From: Diphasiastrum complanatum
Taxonomy: Eukaryota > Streptophyta > Lycopodiopsida > Lycopodiales > Lycopodiaceae
DNA: 64,000 nt
Direction of reading: 5' to 3'
Assembly (NCBI GenBank): GCA_029204225.1
Contig: CM055106.1
Span: 5,902,361 to 5,966,360, forward strand
In this document: in pieces, positions 31,470-42,839 of the stretch
Position numbering within the stretch: the stretch's first letter is position 1
Layout of the letters: each line of letters begins with the position of its first letter
Program-made: the position numbers and the translations under genes
The notes under the pieces: generated by a model
The model's database searches: none
What the model was told of the DNA's origin: nothing
What the model saw: the letters and a program-made list of their open reading frames with translations, nothing else

Positions 31470-34180
31470 TGCTGCATCTTGACAACAGGACTGAAAATTT
31501 CTTGATAATCCATTCCTTAGACTTGAGTGAATTCTTTAGCCACTAGCCGTGCTTTCCATTTAGCAATGGAATCATCAGAGTCGATCTTCTTCTTGAAGTG
31601 AGCGGGGAAGTCGATCAATGTCTAGGTCTGGTTAATCAAAAGTGAGTTGTACTCGCTTTCCATAGCTTCTTGCCACTTCACAACATCCTTGGAGTTAATT
31701 GCTTCGGCTAGGCTCTCCGATTCTTCTGATGAAGTCCAGAATGATTGAGGTGTATACCTCTTAGTTACTATCTGAGTCCGTGAGGATCTACAAACGTTTG
31801 GTTCACCAGGATGCGATGGTGCTTCTTCTTGAATTTCTCTAGATCTGTTCGAGCTGGCTTGGTCTGGTCTGATGACAGGTACTGTCGGCTGCTCGGCTTC
31901 TATAGTTGTAGCTGCAGGTTCTATAGAAGAAACATTATCGTTGGAAGATTCCATGCTACGTAAAATAGGATGAATTGATATAGCATCGTTTGTCGATGGT
32001 TGTTTGAAATCAAAATATGCACGTTCTTGAAATATTACATCCCTAGAGACAAATACTACATTGGTGGATGGATCATAAACTCTGTAAGCTTTATGTTCAT
32101 CAGGATAGCCAATGAAAATACATTTATTTGTCCTATGATCCAGCTTCTTCCTAAATTGTTTAGGAATGTGATTAAAACATATACAACCAAAGATTTTCAA
32201 ATGGTTGACACTAGGCTTGTGTCCATGCCAAACTTCATAAGAAGTTTTGTTGTGTTGACGGCTTTCGTGCTAGATCTGTTCTGTAAGTAATGGGCTGTGG
32301 TAGTAGCTTTTGTCCAAAACTTCGCAGGTAGATGTGATTGATGTAGCATGGATCTGGCTGAGTTGAGAAGAGTTCGGTTCTTCCTTTCTGCAGTCTTGTT
32401 CTGTTGAGGTGAATAGGAAGTGGTGAATTGTCTTCTAATACCAAGTTCAGCCATGTAGTCAGACATATCGTTAGAGAGGTATTCGCTGCCACCATCAGTT
32501 CAGAGTGCTTTCACTTTTGTAGACGTTTGTGTCTCAGCCATGTCCTTGAATCTCTTGAAGCATTCAAAGGCTTCTGATTTGTGCTTAATGAACATGACTG
32601 TAGACCATCTAGAATAATCATCTATGAAAGTGATAAAATAGATTGCATTTCCTAAGGACGGAGTTGGCATTGGAACACAAAAATCACTATGTACAAGATG
32701 CAATACATGCTTTGCTTTGATGGAATGTGATTTGGGAAACTTGTTTCTAGAGTGCTCCCCATAGATGCATGATTCACAAAAGAAGTATTTCCTATCCAAT
32801 GAAGAAGAAAAATGTAATCCATCGACTAAATTATTACAATGCATATAGGAAAGTGATCTTGTATTCACGTGTCCAAATCGACTATGCCACATAATAGCAT
32901 TATCATTTACATGTTCATGAGAGACGCTAGCTAATGCAACTAAATCAGAGAGTATGTAAAGATTTCTGATTCTAGTGCATGAAGTCAGAGTAGTATCTTC
33001 ATCGAAGATTGTACACTACTCAGATGAGAAAGTAGCAGTGTAGCCCTCATCAGTCATCTTAGAAACTGACAACAGGTCCTTTGACAACTGAGGTACGTGA
33101 AGAACATTGGTGAAATAAATAGAGAGATCATTTTTGAATGCAATCTTGACTGTCCCTCTGCCTTCCACGCGTATGGTGCTTGAATCTTCGAGGTAGATGA
33201 ATTGATCTCTATTGTAAGCTGCATACTTGGTAAACCATTCTTTGCGAGAAGTCATGTGTTGGGTAGCACCGCTGTCCAGGTACCAGCTATCGTGGTCTTC
33301 GTTGCCACTTCTGTAAGCCACTAACAGATGTGTATCTTGCTCCTTGAATTCTGCCGCATTGGAGAAATCTGGCTATTGTTGTTGTTGCTTCTTTGCTCAT
33401 TATAGATGTGGATATGACACTCTTTGATATCGTGATTGGATCTCTTGCAATATCTGCAGAAAAGCTTCTTGCGCGATCCACTATTCTCACCTTGAGTGTG
33501 AGGCTTCTGTTGTTGCTGCTGCTGCACTTGATTCTTGCCCTTCGAATAATCTTTCTTCTTGGTGTACAGGGCCATCGATTTGTCTTTGATGGACAGGTCG
33601 CTGGTCTTTCTCCACATTTTTTTCTTTTTGAAGAGTGAGGTCGGGTTGTGTGGAGATCACACCACAAAGTGCTCATACGACTTTGGAAGAGAAGAAAGCA
33701 AGGTCATAATGACATCGTCATCTTGAATAGCACATCCTACAACTGATAATTGATCCAATAAAGATTTGAAGTTGTTGATGTGAGAAGTGATGGCAGTAGA
33801 ATTAGACATGCTAAAAGTAAAGAACTTCCTTCTAAGGTGCAACCTAGTGGTTACATTATGAGTCTCATAGAGATTTGATAACAAATGTAATGCATCCTTA
33901 GAGGTTTTGCATGTAGTAACATGGGATATTTGGGAGTCGGCCATATTGAGTGTGATACATGCTAAGGCCTTATGATCTTTGATCTTCCATGCCTTTGCTT
34001 GATCACCATCTTTTGATTTCAGGTCAAAACCTTCTACGATCTCTATCTATCAACTTCATCCGGAGTTTTAACTTCCATATGTAGAAGTTAGAACCATTGA
34101 ACTTGTCAAAGATTCTATCTTCATTGGATGATGAAGACGAAGAGCTACCAATAGGAGCTACCAATAGGAGACATGTTAAC
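31470..34180 (-). pseudogene. Ty1/copia gag-protease-integrase remnant
   Basis: Minus-strand order from right: gag (FDKFNGSNFYIWKLKLRMKL, about 34100; then 33944-33657), zinc knuckle CRYCKRSNHDIKEC near 33460, protease with an intact WYLDSGATQHMTSRKEW near 33270, and integrase. The latter has HSRFGH...CESC, HSDF, TDGGSEYLSND near 32490 and NKTAERKNRTLL near 32380, so its three acidic residues are visible. The integrase tail is KIFGCICFNHI (32200). The RT start (EYNSLLINQT, ARLVAKEFTQV, EIFSPVVKM) stops at about 31475, where Helitron sequence begins. Stops and frameshifts are scattered through it. The RT core and RNase H are missing. Confidence 0.9.
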
Positions 34181-34230
34181 ATTAATACAAATGGAACAAA
34201 CTTAATCTCACGGTTCATTTGAGCTATGCT

Positions 34231-34242
34231 TTGATACCAATC
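34231..34242 (-). other. Primer binding site of the copia remnant
   Basis: On the minus strand TTGGTATCAAAGC lies just inside the LTR end. It is the tRNA-Met type site TGGTATCAGAGC with one G-to-A change. Confidence 0.65.
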
Positions 34243-34817
34243 TGATGGGACAAGGGAGTATGGAGAACATGAATGGAGAAGAGAGCAAGAATATTTGCAG
34301 AACAACTCTCTCATTGCAATGGGCTGCTAGATGTAAAAATAGGCTAATAGAATGTTTATGCTAAGTATAATCACAGCTTAAATGTTCTGTTGCCCAACAA
34401 GATCTTATAAACTAGTTCATACTCACAAAAATACATAAAAGAGTACAGTCCACCGAAGAGATTAGAAATGGTTTATGTGTGGTACTACTGAAAATGGATT
34501 TAATCAGAAGTTTAGTTCTGAAATAGATTGAAAGAGCAATATGACAATGCAAGTTCCTCAGGCGTCAAAGACAACAATCGTCTGATCAGAAGCTGAGGAG
34601 TCGTAAACGTCCATATTTTGATCAGAATGAGTGAACAATTGTTATCAAATAGCAATAAAGTGCATTCAAATCACAACAAGCATTCATCTACGTTATACAC
34701 AGATAGAAAAGCGTGCTGCTGTTATATTACACTGAAGCACAACAAAATAGTCGTTACAACCAGAATGACGGCATAACTGAGAGGCTCAAAATCATTCATC
34801 TCATCGACAGAGCATCA
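34243..34817 (-). repeat. 5' LTR of the copia remnant
   Basis: Read on the minus strand, it starts TGATGCTC (34817) and ends CCCATCA (34243), three bases before the primer site. It is 575 bp with matching TGATG/CATCA ends. The start is supported by the LTR fragment at 22070, which begins with the same TGATGCTC. The element's other LTR is lost with its 3' half. Confidence 0.65.
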
Positions 34818-34888
34818 TGTAGAGTGTGCCTGGATGATCCATTTATAGAATTCATCCATGCATTAATTAAAGTAAATATTGTCACCTA

Positions 34889-35073
34889 ATTAGATAGTTT
34901 TGCCATCCTCTGTCATCCCAGTCCCCTGACCATTTGCAAGCACTTGAGGCCAATCTTTCCTTAGCCCATGGCCTACAAGTGGTAGTTAAATCTCCAGGAG
35001 ACTGGGATCCGTGACGAGGCGTATGGCGATCCCGTCATTGGTTTAGGCAATAGTTTTGCCATCCTCTGTCAGA
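34889..35073. repeat. 23-bp direct repeat around the end of the extra ORF
   Basis: ATAGTTTTGCCATCCTCTGTCA occurs at 34889 and at 35051. On the minus strand both encode TEDGKTI, so the end of the extra ORF is duplicated about 160 bp apart. Confidence 0.8.
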
Positions 35074-35435
35074 AACTTTGTAAAGTATTTGGCATCATAG
35101 CTGGTGCCATTGCCATGGATTGTCTCTCTGAAATTAGGGAAGCCAATGCTCTGGAGATCCCCAAGAGAGATGTTGATGATGGTATAGCTGCCACTCTTAG
35201 ATGTAAGCCTAAAAGTTTGGAATTCATCCGAATAGGTGGAGTAGGCCACTCGGATTAGGCTCTTGCTCTGCTGGTCACGGAAAAGAGTTAGATCAAAGCC
35301 AAGGTTTGTGAGGATATTCTTGGCCAGGGTGAGCTACTCGGCGTAATTCTTGATACAAATCATAAAAATATCTCCTGAATAAGGGCGCGGGGGTTTACGG
35401 CGATGCAAACTGAGCGAGGAATTGCGGGAGGCCAT
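35043..35435 (-). pseudogene. Unidentified ORF downstream of gypsy integrase (copy A)
   Basis: A 131-codon frame on the minus strand begins MASRNSSLSLHRRKPPRPYS, includes DIFMICIKNYAE, AYSTYSDEFQTFRLTSKSG and NISLGDLQSIGFPNF, and ends GKTIA. It is interrupted once by TAG directly after NYAE, where copy B has CAG. I do not recognise the family and assign no function. It has no obvious membrane segment, and the N-terminus is basic and proline-containing. It lies between the integrase end and where the missing 3' LTR should be, on the element's coding strand. That is the place of accessory or env-like genes in some gypsy elements, though no env features are seen. A diverged in-frame tail ending in TEDGKTI again lies at 34885-35042. 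Confidence 0.6.
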
Positions 35436-35459
35436 AATAGCAGTGATTTTAGATTGCTC

Positions 35460-36110
35460 TAAGAATTTTGAAAAATTTGAAAATTTTTGGCATGAACTCG
35501 AGAGCAGCAATCTAAAATGAATTCGTGGAGAGAAGGGTGGAGGTCTATATATAGACTTTTTTTGACAAGAATTCGCAACTTCACTCAGTGTCCACGATTT
35601 GGTAATGATGGTCGCGAATTTTAAGACAATGTTATGAGGGTCCGCAAATTCTTGTCAGTGATTTTTTGTGCCAAAAGAAACGTTTGACAGTGCAAAACTT
35701 TGTCTGATCAGAATTCGTAGAGATAGCAGGAAAATCGTGGGAATCTTTTTGAGCTTCAGCGAATTGTCTACGAATTCTGATAGTGGATATCTGATGAAAA
35801 AAATCTACCTTTTTTTATTTTTAGAAATTTTTGTCTCTGAGACAAAATTCGCGGAGACCAAAAATGAATCGTGCACTGTAAAAAAGGGGTCAGGCGAATT
35901 CTATCTGGGATGGTGTGAAATAATTCTTCTGAAACTAATGGCTTTTGTGGTTTTCTTAGAGAAGACTGTTGGTATACCTGATTTGATAGTATCTTGATGG
36001 TTTGAACAAGAAAGCACATCAAAAATTTTGTCGAAATGGCAGGCAGACAGGCAATAAAAAAATAAAGATGAACAATAGGAAAGAAAACAACTAGTACATA
36101 TCAAGATAAA
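35460..36110. repeat. Non-coding 3' region of gypsy copy A with AATTCG motifs
   Basis: The stretch contains many copies of AGAATTCG(C/T)GGAG or its complement CGAATTCT, for example at 35519, 35568, 35709, 35779, 35848 and 35890, often near AATCGTGGAG. The same motif field occurs in the 5' leader of copy A (40540-41050) and in copy B (42480-42760). No gene is supported here. Confidence 0.75.
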
Positions 36111-36119
36111 AAACAGGGT

Positions 36120-37354
36120 TCATTGTACTTTTTCAGTCGGCTCTCATTGACCATAGTGTCGAGGAGATCGCCTTGAAGGGTTTGGAGTTATACATATCCA
36201 AAGGCAAAGATTTTTTTATGATGTAAGGTCCTTGGTTAGAAAATTTCAGTTCGCCTTTGAAGGCTTTGGCCTGGTATAGTAGGACCTTATCTCCAACCTG
36301 GAAGTCTCTAAGTTTTAATAATCGATCATGTCATGCTTTTTGTCGTCGTTTGTGGACTTGTTGAGCATGGATGCTGATCCATCATGTTTCACAGAGTTGC
36401 TCCAGATGGAATAACTTGTTTGCTAGATTCTGTTCAAGGTTATAGGCCACTCGAAGGGAGGGGATATGGAATTCCATAGGCATAACAACTTCTTGGCCAT
36501 ATATTAGCTGGAAAGGGGTTAAGCCTATAGCTCGCTTCGGGGTGGTGCGATAAGCCCAGAGAGCAGCATGGAGTTTGAGTTCCCAATGAGATCGGCTGGA
36601 TTCGACGGTTTTGGTGAGAATTCCACATAGGATTTTATTGGTGGATTCCGCCTGGCCATTGCATCGTGGATAGTATGGGGAACTTTTGCGATGTACCACA
36701 AAAAATTTTGAAAGGAGATCTGCTATGACAGAGTTAAGGAAATGTGTACCTCTATCACTAATAAGCTCTAGGACATCTGAAATGAACTATAACCTGTTCA
36801 TATAAAAATTTTGCGGTAGAACGAGCGTCAGCATTGAGAACAGCTCTTGCTTCCGCCCGTTTGGTGCAATACTCCGTAGCTACTATGATGTAACGAGATT
36901 GTGTGTGTTGAGCAGCAGGACTAATAGGTCTGACATAATCAATGTCCCATTTCTGGAAAGCTTGATCAGTGGTTACAGGGTGTAAAGGCATGTAGTCGGT
37001 CTTTTGAAAGCGTTTTGTGCGTTGGTAGACATCACAGGCCTTAGTGTAATTGTGCATATCCTTGAAGAGTGTTGGCCACCAAAAATTGGCCAAGAGGATT
37101 TTCTTAGCAGTTGTTTTAGAAGATAAATGGCCTGCACCAATACCTTCATGAGTGAGAGAAATTACAGAGGGTATTTCACCTTCAGTAAGACATCGTCGGA
37201 TGATTCCATCTAACCCTTGCTTGTAGAGTTGTCCTGCAATTAATGTATATGATTTAGTTTTGGGGACCAACGCACGTTGTTCAGGTTTAGAGAAGGAAGG
37301 ATCCATCTGCCCTGAAGTTAAATATTTCCTTAGCCCATATAGGTGTAGAGTCAA
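36120..37354 (-). pseudogene. Integrase of gypsy copy A
   Basis: The minus strand gives a zinc domain with HEGIGAGHLSSKTT and KACDVYQRTKR (37070-37000), in which the last Cys of the CxxC pair is Tyr. The core follows with KWDIDYVRPISPAA (first Asp), ISDRGTHFL near 36755 (second Asp) and YYPRCNGQAESTNKIL near 36650 (Glu). Beyond it are AALWAYRTTP, TPFQLIYGQEVVMPMEF and a C-terminal part (KVLLYQAKAFKGELKF near 36270). A frameshift separates the first and second Asp blocks. No chromodomain is seen. Confidence 0.9.
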
Positions 37355-38945
37355 CTTGGAAAAAGGATTGCATCTGGTAAATCATCGTTGATGCCTTGAT
37401 CAGGGGTAGGAAGGTTAGGGATTCGGAATAGATGGTCTGCTAGAAAATGTTGAACTCCCTTACGAACCATGATTCTAAAATCAAATTCTCGCAGTAATAG
37501 GATCCATCTAGTAATACGGCCTGTGGTGCAGGTCTTGTTGATGAGATATAACAGTGCTTGATGATCAGTGAAGAATGCAGAAACTTTTCCTAGAAGATAA
37601 TGGCGAAACTTCTGAACCGCATATACCATTGCCAAGGCTTCACGTTCAGTAGTGGTATAATTGAATTCAGCAAGTATCAATTGTCCACTAAGAAAATGGA
37701 TTGGGTAGTCCTTTTTGGATTCTCCTGGTTGGGTGAGCACTGCTCCAATGGCATATTTGGATACATCAGTATGCACATGGAATTTTTTAGATTAGTTAGG
37801 AGCCCGGAGGATGGGTGCATTGGTAAGGGCTTCTTTGAGTTGATTAAATACGAACCGTTGTTCATTCGTCCATTTGGAAGCTACAACTACTTTGTAGATG
37901 AAGCGTGCTTTGTTAGCAAAATAAAAAATAAAGCACCGATAGTAGTTGGCATGGCCAAGGAAAGAGTAAACTTGACGTATTGTATGTGGTTCCAATAGAT
38001 TTTGAATGATAAGGACTTTTCAGGGTCAGTGGCAATGCCATTTCGGGAAATAATATGTCCTAACACAATACCATGTGTTACCCAGATATGGCATTTTTCA
38101 AGATTAAGAGAGATGCCGAAGCATTGACATTGGATAAAAAAAAAATTTGAGCATAGACAGATGGCGTGTTTCTTCGGAATGTGCTCCTAAATTGTCCAAG
38201 TAAACCTCTAAGGTATCGCCCATCTGCTGAGAAAAGGCTGCTTGCATAACACATTGGAAGATGCTAGGAGCATTGCAGAGACCAAGGGCATGACTTTCCA
38301 GTAGAAGGTTCCCCATTTTATGGCAAAAGCGGTTTTATGTTGATCTTCTTCAGCGATTTGGATCATATTGTATCCACTAAAGTCGTCTAAGAAGGAGTAA
38401 GCCTCATCTCCTACGAGATTTTCTAAGATGGATTCTCTAAAACGTAATGGAAAATGATCGCGTTCGGTGACGACGTTAAGTTTTTTAAAGTCGACATAGA
38501 TTCGGAGTTTTCCATTTTTCTTGGGAACGATGACAATTGGGGAGACCCACTCAGTATGTTTGATTTCATAGATAAATCCTGCATCTAAGAGGCATTGTAA
38601 TTCTTCTTTGATCTTGGCCTTATAGATGGGATTGCATCTGTATGGACGACTAGTAGTGGGCCTCACACCCGGTTTATGCGGGATACGATGCGCAACTACT
38701 TGGGGTGAGACGCCTTTCATGTCTTTATAGGTCCAGGCAAAGACATGTTGATATTTTCGCAGGAGCCTCTCAAGTCGTCTGCGTTGTTCGCGATTGAGAT
38801 GAGCTCCGACGTGCACAAGATATTCGTTGGTTTCATTTGGCTCACTCAGAGAAAGGATTATAGTTTGTGTAGGGCCTTCGTAGGGTGAATTACAAGTTGG
38901 CTCACGTTGAGCTTGGGATAATTGGATTGTGACATCCTCGATCAT
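37351..38945 (-). pseudogene. RT and RNase H of gypsy copy A
   Basis: RT occupies 38945-38104: EPNETNEYLVHVGAHLNREQ (linker), VSPIVIVPKKNGKLRIYVDF, ERDHFPL, SFLDDFSGYNMIQIAEEDQH and an active site LEVYLDNLGAHSEE, where the second Asp is Asn. RNase H spans 37998-37351: RQVYSFLGHANYYR (connection), MHTDVSKYAIGAVL, YTTTEREALAMVYAVQKF and FFTDHQALLYLINK. Frameshifts at about 38230 and 37790 break the frame. The sequence family is shared with copy B and with the RT remnant at 18.9-19.6 kb. Confidence 0.92.
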
Positions 38946-39760
38946 ATAGTCCTTAAAGTATGCAGGAACATCATGGGTTGGAGATTCGAGGGGGGCCTTG
39001 CCTTTTTCCTACCAGGATGGTAAGTGGGAATGTTTAGAGGCTGGTGTAGGAACAAAGGCAATCTCATGAACTTTCCTAACAATTGTGAGGTCACCAGGCG
39101 GTTGAATTTGAAGCGGTTTTTTCATTTTCTCTTTTATAGTATGACCACGTGGTTGAGGCTTTGGTGGTGGAGATGTGTGTGGATGAGGGACGGTTGGTAC
39201 GTCATGGAGGATCTCATCATCAATTTGAAAGATGGTCTCCTCCTCACAGAGATCCCATGGATAGTGTGGGCATTTGGGACAGTAGAATTTTGTCTCAGGC
39301 TTTTCAATTGCAACCTTGGCAACTGGTTTCACCTTGGAAGCATGTTGCGGATAGGTCCTAAGTGGAAGGGCCTCCATGTAATTGAGGATCTGAATATCAG
39401 GAAAGGTCCAAATCTTCTGGGCAATTCTAGATTCGTAAGACATTCTTGTTATCGATGAATAAATTGTTTGATTCATTAGTAGGTAGCCATGCAACATTTA
39501 GTAACTTATCATGGTGTGGAGGATATCAATTAAATTGATACTGATGATAGGTGTATCCAGTTCAAGGAATTGGTCATGATCGATTGGGAGTGGAGAGGTA
39601 CAATTATCCTGATGTTGAGCATAGTAATCGACATTCACACAATCAATGGTAGCTAGACTGTGACTCGTTTATAATATTAGTAGATTTAATATAATGACCT
39701 TTTTCGTGGCTGGACTAGTATGGCTCAAATACTGAGTTGGTGGTTGAGGACCCTTCGTCA
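38946..39760 (-). pseudogene. Protease-RT linker of gypsy copy A, protease deleted
   Basis: The minus-strand frame encodes the same linker as copy B: LNYMEALPLRTYPQHASKV, YPWDLCEEETIFQIDDEILH, and proline-rich PHPHTSPPPKPQPRGH. At about 39758 (CCCTTCGTCA) the similarity to copy B ends. The sequence jumps straight to gag, so about 1 kb encoding the gag end and protease active site is deleted in copy A. Confidence 0.8.
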
Positions 39761-39789
39761 GTTTATCCATATGAGATTGTTGAGCTTTT

Positions 39790-40490
39790 TGTCAGGTTTT
39801 CATCTGATGTAGAAGTTCAGAAGATTGAGCATTATTGTCAGACTTCGGGTGATTAGGACGGTCCGGATTCTTAGATTTCTTTTCACGATGGTCAAAGTCA
39901 TCATCGGAACCTTCGTTGTCCTCACGAATAGCATCGGTGATCACATTTTTAAGTTGATCATAAAGGTCAACTGGTTTGAGTTCACGATGGATGTTTTTAG
40001 GCAATCCAACCAAGAATAGTTTTATGGCCATACGTTCGGTGATATTTTCATCAACACATTCTACTTTGAGACATTTAAAACACTCAATGTAGTTTCAAAC
40101 AGAATCTTCGCGACACATCTTGATATGGGTAATTTGAATGAACGGGCTTTGAGTCAGTTTGGATGGTTTGAAACGCTTGATGAGAGCGTCCTTGAGGGTG
40201 GTCCAAGAAGCAAGATCAAGAGCTTCATGATTCAAGTACCACTCCTTGGCAGTTCCATAGAGTACGAGAAATAGGCGAAGCTTTTCAGTTTCAAAGGTAT
40301 CTCCATAAAAATGGCATGCATTATCAAATTCTTGGAGAAATCGGACTGAGTCAGATTCTCCATCGTACTTTGGTGCATCGATATGTGGAATTCTTCGTTC
40401 TAGTCGTGGAGGAGCCGGATTAGAAGATTCAACACAGTCACGAGACATGATACAGAATACAGATGAGCAGGTTAGTATTGTACTTGGCAA
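39790..40490 (-). pseudogene. gag of gypsy copy A
   Basis: Minus-strand frames 40490-40095 and 40031-39792 encode a retrotransposon Gag: RIPHIDAPKYDGESDSVRFL, FETEKLRLFLVLYGTAKEWY, SWTTLKDALIKRFKPSK, then KLFLVGLPKNIHRELKPVD and an acidic-to-basic tail. This is the capsid-like fold that packages the RNA. The frame shifts once near 40090. No zinc knuckle remains, consistent with the deletion next to it. Confidence 0.85.
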
Positions 40491-40499
40491 AAAGGCAGT

Positions 40500-41270
40500 T
40501 TGCTTGCAGAATTGATAGTGTAGGACAAAAAATTGGTCTTTCTGGTCATGATAGAATTCGCGAACAGGTTGAGAAATCGTGGAGAGGTAGATAAATCAAA
40601 CTGTAATACTCGCAAATTCTGATAGGGAGTTCTGAATGTCAAAGTACTGATTTTTTTAGATTTTTTGAAAAAAACTTGTACTTTCAGAATTTGCGGGTAG
40701 GATAGGGAAATCGTACTCTTTGAGAACGATTTCTTAGTCTGGATGGCAAATGCTAACAGAGAGGTTTGATTGGCAGATAGGGAATATGGAAAAAATGTGA
40801 CTTTCTGACAGTAAACAGGCAAAATCTCTGAGATAGAATTCGCGGAGTTGCTGGAGGACTGATATTGATGAGATCTAGTCTCAATGAAGCCGACGAATTC
40901 TAGGACAAAGATTTGGGTGAAAAATAAGGGATTTTGACAGTATATCAGGCAGTTTTCTCAGAATCTGACCGTGGTTAGAATTTATGGAGGTGATAAAATG
41001 AAAGATTAGGGTCTGTTAGGGCTACAGACAGGCTGACGAATTCTGATATATCAAAAAAGGTCACTTGGGTCACTTCTTTTCAAGAAAATGCCCAAGTTGA
41101 CTCCTTTGTTGCTTCCCCCCGGCTTGATAAGTTGCTCTGCAGCTCGTGTAGGACCTGGAGAGATGACTCGTGCTGTTTGTTGGTAGATAGAGACAGACAA
41201 ACAACAAACATATAACACGGAAGCAAGAAAACAAAAAAGAGAAGAAACTAGGTAAAAAATACTTAAAAAG
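40500..41270 (-). other. 5' leader of gypsy copy A
   Basis: About 770 bp between gag and the primer site, non-coding. 40540-41050 is rich in the AGAATTCGCGGAG/CGAATTCT motif (40553, 40614, 40839, 40914, 41038 and degenerate forms), as in the 3' regions of both copies. Confidence 0.7.
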
Positions 41271-41284
41271 TGACAACGACGCCA
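41271..41284 (-). other. Primer binding site, tRNA-Asp-like
   Basis: The minus strand reads TGGCGTCGTTGTCA, one base inside the LTR end (CCAACA). It resembles TGGCGCCGTTGCC, the site complementary to tRNA-Asp used by Tat/Athila-type plant elements, with two transitions. Confidence 0.7.
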
Positions 41285-41285
41285 A

Positions 41286-42132
<847 letters not shown>

Positions 42133-42179
42133 CACTTATTACTGACTTTTCTTGGATTTAGATATTTTCATATTATGTG

Positions 42180-42409
42180 ATCTTGAATGTTTGGAACTCA
42201 TCCGAGTATGTCGAGTAGGCAGCTCGGATCAGACTCTCGCTCTACTGATAAAGGAAGTATGTCAGATCGAAGCTAAGGTTTGTAAGGATGTCCTTGGCTA
42301 GGATAAGCTGTTCAGCATAATGCTTGATACAGATCATAAAGATATCCCTTGAATAAGGCCTAGGGGGTTTACGATGATGGAGCGAGAGCGAGGAGTCGCG
42401 GAAGGCCAT
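42180..42409 (-). pseudogene. Unidentified ORF downstream of gypsy integrase (copy B)
   Basis: The minus strand begins MAFRDSSLSLHHRKPPRPYS and continues DIFMICIKHYAEQ and ILAKDILTNLSFDLT. It has a TAG after FLYQ where copy A has CAG, then AAYSTYSDEFQTF. Similarity to copy A ends near 42180, so the last third is missing. The position and strand relative to integrase are the same as in copy A. Confidence 0.6.
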
Positions 42410-42429
42410 GATAGTAGTGATTGTTCTAG

Positions 42430-42835
42430 CAAGTTTGAAAATTCTGAAAAAATTTGGCATGAACTCGAGAGCAAGAATCTAGAATGAATTCATGGAAAGA
42501 AGGGTGGAGGTCTATATATCAGGAATTGGCAACTCTATCCATAAATTGTCCTCAATGTTCACGATTTACTAATGATGGTCACGAATTTCGAGACAATGTC
42601 CTGAGGGTTGGCGAATTCCTATAAGTGATTTTTGTGTCTCAAAATAGAAAAAAATGTTTGACAGAACAAAAATGTGTCTAATTAGAATTCACGGAGATGA
42701 TAGAGAAATCGTGGAGATTATTCTGAACTTCAACAAATTGTCTGCGAATTCTGTCAGTGGGTATATAAAGAAAAGTAAAGAAAAATAGTAGGAAAGAAAA
42801 CAACTAATTCATATCAAGATAAAAACAGGGCTCAT
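42430..42835. repeat. Non-coding 3' region of gypsy copy B with AATTCG motifs
   Basis: It aligns with 35460-36110 of copy A. AATTC motifs lie at 42487, 42613, 42685 and 42743. No gene is supported. Confidence 0.7.
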
Positions 42836-42839
42836 TGTA

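Noticed and set aside
15929-34180. Idea that the copia pieces at 15.9-17.7 kb and 31.5-34.2 kb are halves of one split element
   Set aside because: Both contain the linker and RT start (EYNSLL...), so they overlap and must be two elements.
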